64,000 nt of DNA from Erythroxylum novogranatense. Its lineage: Eukaryota > Streptophyta > Magnoliopsida > Malpighiales > Erythroxylaceae. Under the pieces are notes generated by a model. That model made no database searches and was not told the DNA's origin. It saw nothing but the letters and a program-made list of their open reading frames with translations. Both the position numbers and the translations under genes were made by a program. The DNA lies in the NCBI GenBank assembly GCA_029891385.1, contig CM057225.1, positions 12,623,060-12,687,059 of the forward strand, in the 5' to 3' direction. Each line of letters begins with the position of its first letter. The first letter of the stretch is position 1. Positions 14,438-24,569 of this stretch are shown here, one piece after another.

Positions 14438-14456
14438 TAAGCCCCCTACTCTCGAG
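14438..14456 (-). other. Polypurine tract beside 3' LTR
   Basis: On the - strand this reads CTCGAGAGTAGGGGGCTTA directly before the LTR start TGGTCGAAG. A G-rich purine run at this exact place is the expected primer for plus-strand synthesis, and it confirms that the element runs right to left. Confidence 0.6.
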
Positions 14457-14848
14457 TGCGGCGAAGAGAAGGGTCTGAGGAGTATCTGAGGTTTTATAGC
14501 TCGGTCGTAGGACGACTCGGGGTTGGACGATCGGTTGAGCCTTGAGACATAGCTCGTCATTGGTCGCCTAAATGGAATGATCGGTCGATCGAACGTCTTT
14601 GTTATAGCCGAGCCATGGGGCGGTCCGGGTAGTTTCAATTGGTCGGGTGCCGACTAGTTGTCTCCATTAGCGGGCGCGTGAAGGCATTTGAGGCATTTAT
14701 TATTTGACGGCGCACGCCGTCTGACAGCTTTCAGAATCTGAAACGTATCGTCTTTGTAGTCGTTACTCAGCTGTCCCTCACGTCCTTTCAACTGTTCGCG
14801 CCCGTCCGGATTTCGATTAACCCTAATTTGTCTCCGTCCAGATCGTGC

Positions 14849-14930
14849 CACGTGTCCAAGAGTAGCTCGGATTCTCTCCACGTGTCGAGCTTTGGTTGGA
14901 TCCTAATTCGAGAGTTTTCCTTATAACCGT
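14849..14930 (+). promoter_or_regulatory. Candidate promoter of the antisense ORF
   Basis: Two CCACGTGTC sequences (core CACGTG at 14849-14854 and 14879-14884, 30 bp apart) have the form of G-box/ABRE sites. About 40 bp further on is a TATA-like CTTATAACC around 14919-14927. The antisense ORF starts at 15175, which would leave a leader of roughly 220 bases. That these motifs act as a promoter is inference. Confidence 0.35.
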
Positions 14931-15174
14931 TTGGAGTAGGCGGACGATTTGTTTTTCTTCGCACTCATTTCGTTCTTGCCGTCTTCTTGCTTTCCTCTGT
15001 TTTTTCCCTATTCTCATTCTCGGAAGTTATCTTCGGCGTCGCTCAAATTTTCGATTCTCTACCATTAAATAGGTACATCCCCTTCCTTCATTCTCCTCTT
15101 CTAAATTCCTCTTAGAAAGCACGTCATCTAGCGGTTCTCGGAGTGGGGTTTCTCCAAGTGACTCTGTTGACGGG

Positions 15175-17391
15175 ATGTCGTCGGAGGTTATGGCTGAGGT
15201 GACGGCGGTGTCGAGGTTAGGGTATGTTGAAGAGATTACAATAAGGGAACGGAAAGACGGGCTGATAGTAAAGGAGTTGCCCAAGGGTAAATCCAAGATG
15301 TCTGCGGCGGAGTTGCGTCGGTCAGTCCTTAGGAACATCATCTCTCGGGACTGGGAGCCTAGGTTGGCTTCTGAGAATGAGGGAGTCGGCAGCAGCAGAG
15401 ATGGGTGGATTGCCGTCTCTGAGTATTTCTTTTCGGTCGGAGGCTTGAGATTACCGTACGTGCCGATCGTAGACGAAGTGTGCGCTAACTATCAGTTAAG
15501 GCCGAGTCAGATCCCTCCGAATGGGTGGCGTTTCATTAATGGACTTGTACTGTTGTGCCACCAATTCGGTTGTCCGCCCTCGGTTAACGTCTTGCGTCAC
15601 TTCTTGAGGATGAGCCAGAGTCCGAGTTCTGGGGGTGACATCCCTTCCCTAATGTATAAGGATGCTCAGATCGCCAAAGGGACGTCTGTAAAATTTCCAT
15701 TTGGAGAACAAAATACTTCTTCGTGAAGCCTCCGGGATTTCTTAGAGTCCCAAAGTGGAGGTATCCCAAGCCGCGATAGAATGACTCATCGAGTCTATTC
15801 CTTTCGAGGAGGAGCGGAGGTAGTTAACCGTATAAATGAGCTTGGCGAAGATAACCGCTCGGCTCATCTCTTGGTATGACGGGGGCCTCGGTCAACTCTC
15901 TCATCGATTGACCCCGCTAGTTGGCGGGCTAGAGAGGGCTGTCCCTTGGTTGACCCCTCATGATTGATTTATCTTCTTTATTCAGAGGTTTTGGTTGGTT
16001 TCTAACTTTGTTTCCTTTATTTGTGCAGCTATGGTCAAAGTTAATACATTTTCCGCCCCCAAGTCCGCCAGGTAAGCGTAAGGTTGTCGGTTCCTTGGGG
16101 CTAGAGGACAAAGGAGAGGGAGAGGCTAGTTCATGGGTTGCTCGACCCATTGCTTCCGGCAGCGTGATGTTCCTCCTACCGTCCCGAACCATTGGCGGCG
16201 CCTGCTGTAGTCCTCCCGCCCGGTCCGAGCATGGTTGTAATCGAGGAAGAGGAGGAGGCTGAACGATCTCTTAAAAGGAGGAGAGGGGCCCAGGTAACTG
16301 ACCGGCCTTCCCTTGTGGACGACCGATCTCCCAGTTCCCCCGTAGCCGACCGATCTCCTTGCTCTTTGGTGGCTGCTTGTCCTTCGGTGGTCAACCAATC
16401 TCCTCGTCCTTCGAGCCAACTCGAGGAAAAGGGAAGCGGGTGGCGTCGGGCCGTGGAGTCTCTGATCAAGCGCCGGGGACTCTCAACATCGACGTCGGCG
16501 TTGTCCGTCATATCATGGAAAGGATTACTCCTCCGTGGGCGGGAGAAACTTGACCAGAAGAGCAATAAGGACATGGGGTCTCTACTCTTGCGTACTTGCC
16601 TGAGGAGCTCAATAATGTCATTCGAGGCAGGCAACGTTTGGATGTTCTCGGACCGTGAGGTTCGGGACCTTCAAGAGCGTCACGAGCTCTGAAGGACGAG
16701 CTTCGAGGTAGAAGAGAGAGACCTTCTCAAAGCTCGTAATTCTTCTTTAGAGGAAGAAGAAGATTCGGAGGAGGCGGCCAGTGTTTTGAAGGCCCAAGTT
16801 GACACGGGGGAGGAAGAGATGCGCGCCTTGCGAGCTCAGCTCACGAAGGAGGAGGTCAAGAGGGTTAAGGCGATGGCAGCGAGGAGCAAACTATTCGAGG
16901 AGTATACAGTGTTGCGGGGGCAGTGGGAGTCGGAGAGGGTGCTGAAGGAGAAAGCTCTTCGAGACCATGCCCAAATCGAGGACATGTTGAGGAGGGTGCA
17001 AGCCTCCGTGAAGGAACAAAGGATTGAGGCGATCCTATGGTGACAGAGGCGATTCTTGCAGGACGAGTGCTTGGAATACTCCTGCGACCTGGCCCTCATG
17101 ATCCTAAAGAATTATTATAACGCCTGCGTTCCTGAGGGTTCGGATGGTCCTTCGTTCGAGAACTTTGCCGAGCCGTTGCTTCCTACCGCTCTTGGCCTTT
17201 CTCTAGAGGAAGTGACGGAGAGAGCTCTGGAGGAGCGGGGCCCGGTCCCGAATGAAGAGCTGGACCTTAGCTCGGACGAGGAGGACGAGCTTCCTCCTGA
17301 TGATGCTTCTATCCCCGCTTCGACTTTCCCTCCTGATTCCGGGCCTTCCCCTGTATACTCCCCCGGGTATTCTCCCTCTACGGAGTTTTGA
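15175..17391 (+). pseudogene. Extra antisense ORF of Tat-like element (putative gypsy-type transposon protein)
   Basis: The first segment, 15175-15726, opens MSSEVMAEVTAVSR and contains the plant 'putative gypsy type transposon' domain, visible as PYVPIVDEVCANYQLRPSQI followed by PPNGWRFINGLVLLCHQFG. Near 15680 the frame shifts: the next frame continues with KYFFVKPPGFLRVPKWRYP, the usual continuation. Later parts are a low-complexity segment around 16190-16640, a coiled coil at 16786-17040 (MRALRAQLTKEEVKRVKAMA and onward), and an acidic, proline-rich tail at 17056-17391 (ELDLSSDEEDELPPDD) ending in TGA. This is the usual order for these antisense proteins, whose function is unknown. Stops and at least one frameshift break it. 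One or more introns might explain some of the breaks, since such ORFs can be spliced, but I could not confirm any. Confidence 0.7.
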
Positions 17392-17542
17392 AGCTCACCT
17401 GATCGGGCTTGTGACCAGGGCCACTTTATCAATACAATCTTTACCTTTGCTTCATTTCTTTCTGATGTCTCTTTCCGTATTCATACTCTTTACTTTCAAT
17501 GTATGTTGAGTTACGATGAAATTGCTCATAGTCGGCCGATTT

Positions 17543-18417
17543 CAAAGTCGGCGTATAGTAGAGTTCGATTCGGGGTCCCAAGGATCTCGTCTTGGCGACC
17601 TGACCGACCGTAGTCGGTCTATGGAGAATGCCGAGCAATGACGATGGCAAGGGACCCAGGGATCTCGTCCTGACGACCGGCCGACAGTAGTCGGCCTATA
17701 GAGAATGCCGGATATTGGCGATGGCGAGGGACCCAGGGATCTCGTCCTGACGACCCGACCGACCGAAGTCGGCCTATGGAGAATGCTGGGCAATGGCGAT
17801 GGCGAGGGACCCAGGGATCTCGTCCTGGCGACCCGACCGACCGAAGTCGGCCTATGGAGAATGCCGGGCAATGGCGATGGCGAGGGACCCAGGGATCTCG
17901 TCCTGGCGACCCGACCGACCGTAGTCGGTCTATGGAGAATGTCGGGCAATGGCGATGGTGAGGGACCCAGGGATCTCGTCCTGGCTACCCGACCGACCGA
18001 AGTCGGCATATGGAGAATGCCGAACAATGGCGATGGAGAGGGACCCAGGGATCTCGTCCTGGCGACCCGACCGACCGTAGCCGATCTGTGGAGAGTGCTG
18101 AGCAATGGCGATGGCGAGGGACCCAGGGATCTCGTCCTGGAGACCCGACCGACCGTAGTCGATCTGTGGAGAGTGCCGAGCAATGGCGATGGCGAGAGAC
18201 CCAGGGATCTCGTCCTGGCGACCCGACCGACCGAAGTCAGCATATGGAGAATGCCGAACAATGGCGATGGAGAGGGACCCAGGGATCTCGTCCTGGCGAC
18301 CCGACCGACCGTAGTCGATCTGTGGAGAGTGTCGAGCAATGGCGATGGCGAGGGACCCAGGGATCTCGTCCTGGCGACCCGACCGACCGTAGTCGGTCTA
18401 TGGAGAATGCCGAACAA
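17543..18417. repeat. 78-bp tandem array, about 11 copies
   Basis: The unit contains GGGACCCAGGGATCTCGTCC, then TGGCGACCCGACCGACCG, then a TCGGTCTATGGAGAATGCCG-like phrase and CAATGGCGATGGCGA. Copies start about every 78 bp from 17543 to 18417 and differ by a few bases each. Because 78 is a multiple of three and the unit has no stop in several frames, the array reads open on both strands (17705-18487 on +, 17542-18417 on -), giving a 26-residue protein repeat. These ORFs are most simply by-products of the array. In Tat-lineage elements the region between pol and the 3' LTR is known to gain tandem repeats, and that is where this array lies. Confidence 0.9.
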
Positions 18418-18699
18418 TATTGACAGCCTTCTCTTTGAACGATTTGCTAAACAGTTTGCCGAGAAATTTGAAAACCTTTATTGGTGATAATGAGGGCGTG
18501 GGCCGTTAAAAAACCTGTCTGATAGGGACAGGAAAAAGGTACCCACAGATTTTGTACAAAACAGTAATAAACAAACATTAATCAAAATATTAACCAGTAG
18601 ATAAAACAAAACTTATCTACTGGTAAGGCGCCTTCAGCTTCCCAGAGTTCCGTGGCCTCGACTTTTCACAGGGCGTATCCCCCGATCTTTGTGTTGCTC
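18418..18699 (-). other. Junction where pol is missing
   Basis: Between the array and the protease remnant only about 280 bp are left, with an AT-rich patch (18540-18620). In a full element this interval would hold RT, RNase H and integrase, several kilobases. None of their motifs can be found here on either strand. Confidence 0.6.
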
Positions 18700-19330
18700 G
18701 GCTTAACTCTCATAGAATTTAGTTGCCTTCTGCCTAGCGCCTTGAATGGCGAACGCCTGTCCCCTCGCTTTCACTAAGAAGCACGAGTCCTGCTTGGCGG
18801 GCTTCTTTGTTCTTCTCTTCTTATCGACTCTCCCATCAAGGAAGCTCATCAGGACTACCGCCCCATCTAGTGTTTTTATTTCTGCCAAGTAACATTCCCT
18901 GGCGATTCTCTGCTGACCCCTGACAATACAAACTCCGTGGGGTGTCAGGAACTTCATAGTTTGGTAGTATGTGGAGACGACTGATCTGAGAGCGTTTTAA
19001 GTAGCCCGCCCGATTATCGCGTTGTACGCTCCTTGAAACTTGACGACTAGGAACTCAACGTCCTTTTCTATCTGGCACGGCTTCTGTCCGAACTTCACTT
19101 TCAAATTCACCCGGGCGAACGGGTATGCTGACGCCCCGGTTACTCCTTTGATTGGGCCGTCTGTAGGTTGTAGACGATCTTCGGGTACCTTCATCTACTT
19201 GAAGGCCTCATAATACAGCAGGTCGACCGAGCTGTCCGTGTCAATCATTACCCGTTTCACTTCGTATCCGTCCATGTTCAGATTTACTACGAGGGCATCG
19301 TCATGAGGGCAACTTACTTTATTGAGGTCG
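18700..19330 (-). pseudogene. Gypsy protease remnant
   Basis: On the - strand an aspartic-protease region is readable: a VMIDTDSSVDLLYY phrase (active-site loop, normally D-[GT]-G-S, here with D in place of the glycine), then MKVPEDRLQPTDGPIKGVTG, then FLVVKFQGAYNAIIGRAT. After a stop it continues with MKFLTPHGVCIVRGQQRIAR, the linker that precedes RT in Tat-like elements. It is broken by stops at about 18994 and 19195 and lacks the catalytic consensus, so it is inactive. It continues gag upstream on the same strand. Confidence 0.7.
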
Positions 19331-19346
19331 GACTCATCAAATGATA

Positions 19347-20930
19347 TCATCCCGTCTCTCTCCTTCGGCTTTTTGGTGTATGAGTCTTTGTCGACCTGTT
19401 TGGCATATCTTTTTCTTCCTTTAGTGGTGGATCCCCCGGCTGCATTTCCGCCAAATATCGTATTGATGACCCCATTCGGTCGGTCTTCTTATTGCCCAGT
19501 ATTTCCTTCGTTCCTTTCTCTTGACCGCCTTCTCTCTTCTCGTCGGTCATCTGTATTGGTGTTCTGTCGCTCTTCATTTCTGTCATTTCGATTCCAGGGC
19601 GGTCGTCTATTGTCTGTCCGACCTGTTCTGTGATCGGCATTTTGTTCGTGTTTCACGAACCGGCCTAACCTTCCCTTTTGAATGAGGAGTTCGATCTCTT
19701 TTTTCAATCGTCAGCAATTTTTCGTATCGTGACCGACTTCTCTGTGAAAACGGCAATACAAGTTGGGGTTCCTGTCCTTATAAGGGGTCTTCATTTTTTC
19801 CGGCTCTCGGATAGTTTCTCCATCCGCTCTCACAGCTGCCAGTACTTCTGCATATGTCTTGTTTAGTGGAGTGAACTCCTGCCGTTATCCCTGTCGATCG
19901 GTCGGCCTTCTCCAGCCCGACTGATTTTTTTGCCGCTTGTGCGAATTGCCTACCCTATCATTTGGCGAGCGATCATCTGTCCGACGCCTCGTATTTTTCA
20001 GCACTTCTTCAAGCTGAATGTACCTGTCCGCCCTGTTTCTTATTTCCTGAACAGATCGGGGCTGGTCGAGGGCTAATGATTTCTTGAACTCCTCGTCCCT
20101 CGTATTGTTCATGAGCGCGGCCAGCATGGATGAGCAAGTGAGGTCGGGAACCTCGACCGCTTCATTGTTGAACCGGGTGATGAACTCCCGCAAACTCTCA
20201 TTCCTCCCTTGGGTGAGTTGCATCACCTCAAAAGTTGTCTTCTGCGTTACTACTCGTGGCGAATCGATTCAGAATAACTCTTGAAATCTTGAAACAAGTG
20301 ATACTGACTCGAGGGCAAGTTGTTGAATCATCGTCGAGCTCCCTCTTGGAAAGCCGTGCAGAAAGTCTTACACTGGATAGCGTCTGGGACACAATGTAGG
20401 TTCATCATGGACTGGAAGTGCTGCAGGTAGTCCAGGGGGTCTGTCTTCCGGTGTATTTCTGGGTCGGTATTTTTGTCTTGGGTCTTTGGAGGCTATCCAA
20501 GATCTTGATTGTAAAGGGAGAGTCAGATCGCTTTGCCGTCAGGCGATGCAGTGGGCTTCTCATAACCGCGTTAATCCGATCGTCCACGATTTTTTCTAGG
20601 TTTTGTGTCTGGTGGCGATCGGTCATCATCTTTGGTTTGTCGCGCGACTGTCAGCAGACGCGTCTGTTATTCTTGTTTGGACTACAGGATCTGGCGAATC
20701 AACAGATCGGATGCTTCCTCTATCTGTTTTCTGGTCAAGACGGAGTGCACAGCCGGAATAGGTTCTGTACCTGATCGGTGTTGAAGATTCGGGTGTGTAC
20801 TGGGTGCGACGTTATCCTCCACAGCCACGCTCTGCTCTTCCTGTTCCAAGGTTTGAGGTTGCTGTTGATCGTTAGGATCAGAGGATTCCGTGCGAGAGGC
20901 ATGCGTGCGGCGGCGATAATTACTGAACAC
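19347..20930 (-). pseudogene. Gypsy gag remnant
   Basis: On the - strand the retrotransposon gag domain is visible in two frames. Around 20460-20290 there is a phrase like DPLDYLQHFQSMMNLHCVPD, then CKTFCTAFQEGARR followed by a TGA where tryptophan is usual. The other frame (20226-19885) has MMQLTQGRNESLREFITRFN and SVQEIRNRADRYIQLEEVL. Further downstream a zinc-finger-like CRFHREVGHDTKNC phrase precedes KKEIELLIQKGRLGRFVKHE (19707-19640), and the end is rich in R, D and E. One stop and at least one frameshift disable it. It lies between the 5' LTR and the protease remnant, as expected. Confidence 0.75.
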
Positions 20931-21033
20931 CGCAAACCTAGACGCCAGATCGCCAGGTCATGACAATGGCCACATCGAATTCGCCGCCGCTTTGGCTGAT
21001 TTGTGTGGTTCTGGACGTGGTTTCCGGAAGTCG

Positions 21034-21054
21034 GGCCCCACGGTGGGCACCAAT
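21034..21054 (-). other. Primer-binding-site position of Tat-like element
   Basis: On the - strand, directly after the 5' LTR end CAGAACCA, the sequence is ATTGGTGCCCACCGTGG. TGGTGCCCACCG has the form of a tRNA 3'-end complement. I could not assign the tRNA with confidence. Confidence 0.45.
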
Positions 21055-21468
21055 TGGTTCTGCCGGATTCAGGCTGAACGGTGCGTTGCCGTTTGGATCC
21101 ATGAGTTGGCAACCTTCTGCGTTGTTCTTCGACGTAAATATACCTGCAAAATAAGGAAGGCTCGTCGGGGGTGATGTCCCGATTAGCCCCTCCGACGCTC
21201 AAGTAAGTTTTCTGGTGAAGGTGGAAATCGATGCAGAGAAAAACAAATTAGGTTATGATCTCGTACCTCGATTATGGGAGAATAATACCTTATATACGAT
21301 TATGTAGCTAGGTTTAGGTCTTTACGTGTTTGCATGGGAGACTCTTTTCAACCGATGGGCCGAAAAGGGGGTATGGGCATTAGGCGCAAGACTGATCTTC
21401 GATGATTGGACCGATCGACCCATGGGTCGTCTTGACTGGATCCGGGCCCAGCACGGTCGACCCGACCA
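21055..21468 (-). repeat. 5' LTR of the Tat-like element
   Basis: On the + strand it starts TGGTTCTGCCGG and ends GGTCGACCCGACCA. It is the direct copy of 14037-14437, 414 bp against 401 bp. Confidence 0.85.
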
Positions 21469-21622
21469 CCTTCAAAATGGCATCCCATTAATTTTGTTTT
21501 GATAATAGATTCCTCGTGTATGGGGCTGAAAAGTTGACTAAGATAAGGAGGTCATTAATAATTTTATCTCCATCGTTAAAGTTTTGCTGTGTATTCTCTA
21601 TCCGCTAATGCAAGAAATATTA

Positions 21623-23928
21623 GCTCCTGTTTAGTTCAGCTTTTGGAACCTTCAAAATTACTTTTTTCATCGCAAAAGTTATTTTAAGGAAAAAAATAGG
21701 TGTTTAGCTGAAAACTTCAAAAGTACTTTTAAAATAGAAATAACTTTTTTTAAAATCAAAATACAGCTTTTTCAGAAGCTAAAATTTGGAGCTTTTAAAA
21801 AAAGTCACAAATTTCAACTTTTTCGAGTAGATGAATTTGTGTAACTTACGTTTATAACATATCAGAATTTTATACGTTTATCGCAAATCTTCCACAGTTC
21901 TTTTGCAAATCGATATTCACATGAGAAAAGTAACCACCTATTTCTCAAAGGACAAAACCCTTCTTTCACTTGGTTCATTTTAGGTACATGCTTTCTTTTG
22001 CTTTTTTGTCATTTCTCGATTTATTAGTTTCATTTTTTTATGTTAGTTGCTTCCACTTATCGATCTGTTGGTTTCATTTTCTAGGTGAATCGTTTATTCG
22101 GTAATGTATGATTGTATTTTGAGGAGATTGTTGTATGTCCGACTATTCTTTCTACCTACGGCTGATGATATTTTTCTAGTTGTCCTATAATCTTCTGCTT
22201 TCACCTACGACTGATTATACTATTTTTCTAGTTTTCTACCTACGACCGATTATACTAATTATCCAATGACGTTTGCAGTTAATCTTTTCATTCTCGGAAT
22301 GCAATCACTAGAATTCTTGCTTGTTGGTTGACTGATGTACGCTAGCTGAGGTCTGTAATAAATGAATTGTTGCATGCCAATTGTTTGATTATATTTCCAA
22401 CTGACACCGATCAAGTCAGTTGATTTTAAAAATTGCCAAAGTTTGCTGCTTTCCATGCATTGAACGTTAGTCGATTAATCCAGCAATACTTCACTTTATA
22501 TAACACAAAAGGCTTTCTTTTCCTTAAGAAAAAAAATCTCTTTTACGATGAATTAAAAAATACAAAGATTTGATTTCCTTTTAAAAGGGAAAAAAAGAAA
22601 ATTGTTGTTGTCATTAGTGATTCCTCCTAACAGTGAACACTTTTAAGCAACGCTTATTAGTTTCTTTTTGTAATCAACTGTTTCTTTCTTCACAATCTAC
22701 GTAACCTCTTTGTATTCATTTTTTTAGATATTTATCATTGCCTTTTGTTTTAATAACTCGATGTCTTATAAAGAGGTTATTACACTCAATTATAATATAT
22801 TTCCTCCCAAAGCTTTAGAACATGCGATGCTGGTTGCAAGTCAGCAACAATATTGTGGGAAGTGATTCGATCTCAATTAGACCCTTCATGTAATTGCCTT
22901 CATGCTTTTTCCTTGACAAGTGATTCTATCTTAATTAGACCCTTCGTGTAAGATAAGCATGACACTTACCGAAGAAACTAGCATTCCATTTTGTGGCCCC
23001 CTTGCTCGATATATTGATTGAAGGTTTGATATAATTAACCTATCTGAAATGTTACAGTCACTTCTATACAAGAAGTTGCTTTAACTTATGTTACAGATAC
23101 ATCTAATAGATCACACACGTTGCATAAAGATCATTTCTTTCTTATGTATGTTTGATCTCATTTATGCTAATATGAAATGCCTGAATGTGTTCTGTAGGAA
23201 AATGGTGAGGCAACAGAGTTGCAAGAGGGTGAATCAGAGGTTTTCATCAAGAGTCATGAGCATTTAACACATAAGAAGTTAGATGTTTCCAATCGTAACC
23301 AGACCACATTCTTAACTGGATGTAATCATTCCCTTGTAAAACTCAACAAGTTCACATTTTGATTAATAAATAAATTATATTTTAATTAATTATATTGTAA
23401 CTAATTATTTATTTATTTTTAGTTAATTATAATGTAATTAATTAATTAATTACAATATTTTAATTAATAAATAATTTATACTTTAATTAATTAATAAATT
23501 ATATTTTAATTAATTATATTACAATTAATTAATTAATTACAATAATTAATTAATATATTAATATATTATAATCAATTATATTGTAATTAATTGATTAATT
23601 AATTACAATATTTTAATTAATTAATGATTATAAATTAATTAGTAATAAGTATAATATAATGTGCTTTGCATATTGTTTAATATATTTTAAATATTATTTA
23701 TATGCATAAATAATTTTTATTACAAACTAAAATATATTTAAAATTAATAAAAATATTTTTTTATTTTTATTTTGCCAAATCTCATCGTATGTAAACTCTT
23801 TCAAAAAGTTTTTTTTAATTGACAACAAGCTTAACTAGCTTTTTAGAAAAGCTCTTTTCAAAAAATCTCTACTAACAAAAGCTTGACTGATAAAAGTTCT
23901 ACTAGTATAAGCTCATCCAAACAGGCAC
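21623..23928. mobile_element. PIF/Harbinger-like non-autonomous element, 2.3 kb
   Basis: The left end is GCTCCTGTTTAGTTCAGCTT; the right end on the other strand is GTGCCTGTTTGGATGAGCTT, 15 of 20 identical and in register. Both sides are flanked by TTA (21620-21622 and 23929-23931), the 3-bp target typical of PIF/Harbinger and Tourist elements. Inverted homology seems to extend inward through T-rich and A-rich arms. No transposase is present. The middle (22600-23340) is non-repetitive and may be captured DNA, and 23356-23690 is a TTAATTAA-rich simple repeat. Superfamily assignment rests on terminal repeat and target only. Confidence 0.6.
23356..23690. repeat. AT-rich simple repeat (TTAATTAATTA)
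   Basis: Over 300 bp are built almost wholly of AATTAATTA and TTATATT words, within the PIF/Harbinger-like element. Confidence 0.85.
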
Positions 23929-23931
23929 TTA

Positions 23932-24203
23932 GTGTCATGAAGGAAACATGCTTTTGAGGTCAAAGGATTAACTACAAAATAGGTCATATTTAGTTTCTTT
24001 ATATTGATATATGTTGTTAGTGGAAAACTATTGAAACAAGTGGCGGAAATTTGCCGACCACTTGGAAGTTATTTGATCTCCACTCAACTTATGTCCTACC
24101 TGGACGCTTCCTTGGTTTAATTCTAGTCATGTTTGAATTTACATTATGATTAATTTAGTAAATGAAAAATCAAACTAAACTCATATTTTTAAACCCAAAG
24201 TTT
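23932..24203. other. Short intergenic stretch
   Basis: Nothing recognised. Confidence 0.4.
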
Positions 24204-24441
24204 AGAGATGACAATGGGTTGATCCATAGGTTCAGATTCATGTATTTTCAAGATCCAAACTGACCTAAGACTCAACTGTTTTAAGCAAAACAATATTATT
24301 TTGTTTAGAAAAGTTAAGCCTCATGTAAGCCTGAGTTTAGGCTGCCCAGACTCAAACTTAATTAAAAAAGGATATTGTTTTATACTTTTAATTTTAAACA
24401 ATATATTTAAAAAAATTGACGAGTTTATCCATTGCTATCAC
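24204..24441. mobile_element. Small inverted-repeat element (MITE-like), copy 3
   Basis: The left end is AGAGATGACAATGGG and the right end on the other strand is GTGATAGCAATGG. Interior phrases such as AACAATATTATTTTG and AAGCCTGAGTTTAGGC correspond to copies at 9109 and 10590. The 62-codon ORF inside it is not a gene. Confidence 0.5.
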
Positions 24442-24569
24442 AAAAATTTGAGGATAGTGATCTTTAATTCAAACTTTAAAGCCACATAAAGAATCTCTTA
24501 TTCATGTGCATGTCAAGGTGAAATGTGAATATGTTATGTGCAACATGTTGGGAAGGAAGCGGGTATAAC

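Larger units (their letters stand above)
14037..21468 (-). mobile_element. Non-autonomous Ty3/gypsy element, Tat-like, complete ends
   Basis: Two direct LTR copies of about 0.4 kb bound this 7.4-kb element (14037-14437 and 21055-21468). Reading on the - strand from right to left it has the 5' LTR, a primer-binding-site position, gag, a protease remnant, a gap where RT, RNase H and integrase should be, a 78-bp tandem array, an extra ORF in the opposite (+) direction, a polypurine tract, and the 3' LTR. The order gag-protease, then antisense ORF, then 3' LTR is established for Tat-lineage elements such as Grande. The flanks CCCTC (14032-14036) and CCTTC (21469-21473) agree at 4 of 5 bases. All coding parts are broken, and with RT and integrase missing it could only have moved using proteins from a relative. 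Confidence 0.85.

Noticed and set aside
16126..16692. Several overlapping ORFs on both strands in a GC-rich stretch
   Set aside because: They lie in the low-complexity middle of the antisense ORF, and only the + strand parts consistent with that protein were kept.
17542..18417. 291-codon ORF on the - strand and 260-codon ORF on the + strand
   Set aside because: Both come from the same 78-bp tandem array, whose period is divisible by three; there is no domain, and opposite-strand openness is expected from the repeat.
23356..23690. Possible matrix-attachment or replication origin because of extreme AT content
   Set aside because: It is a simple TTAATTAA repeat inside a transposon, with nothing more specific to support a function.
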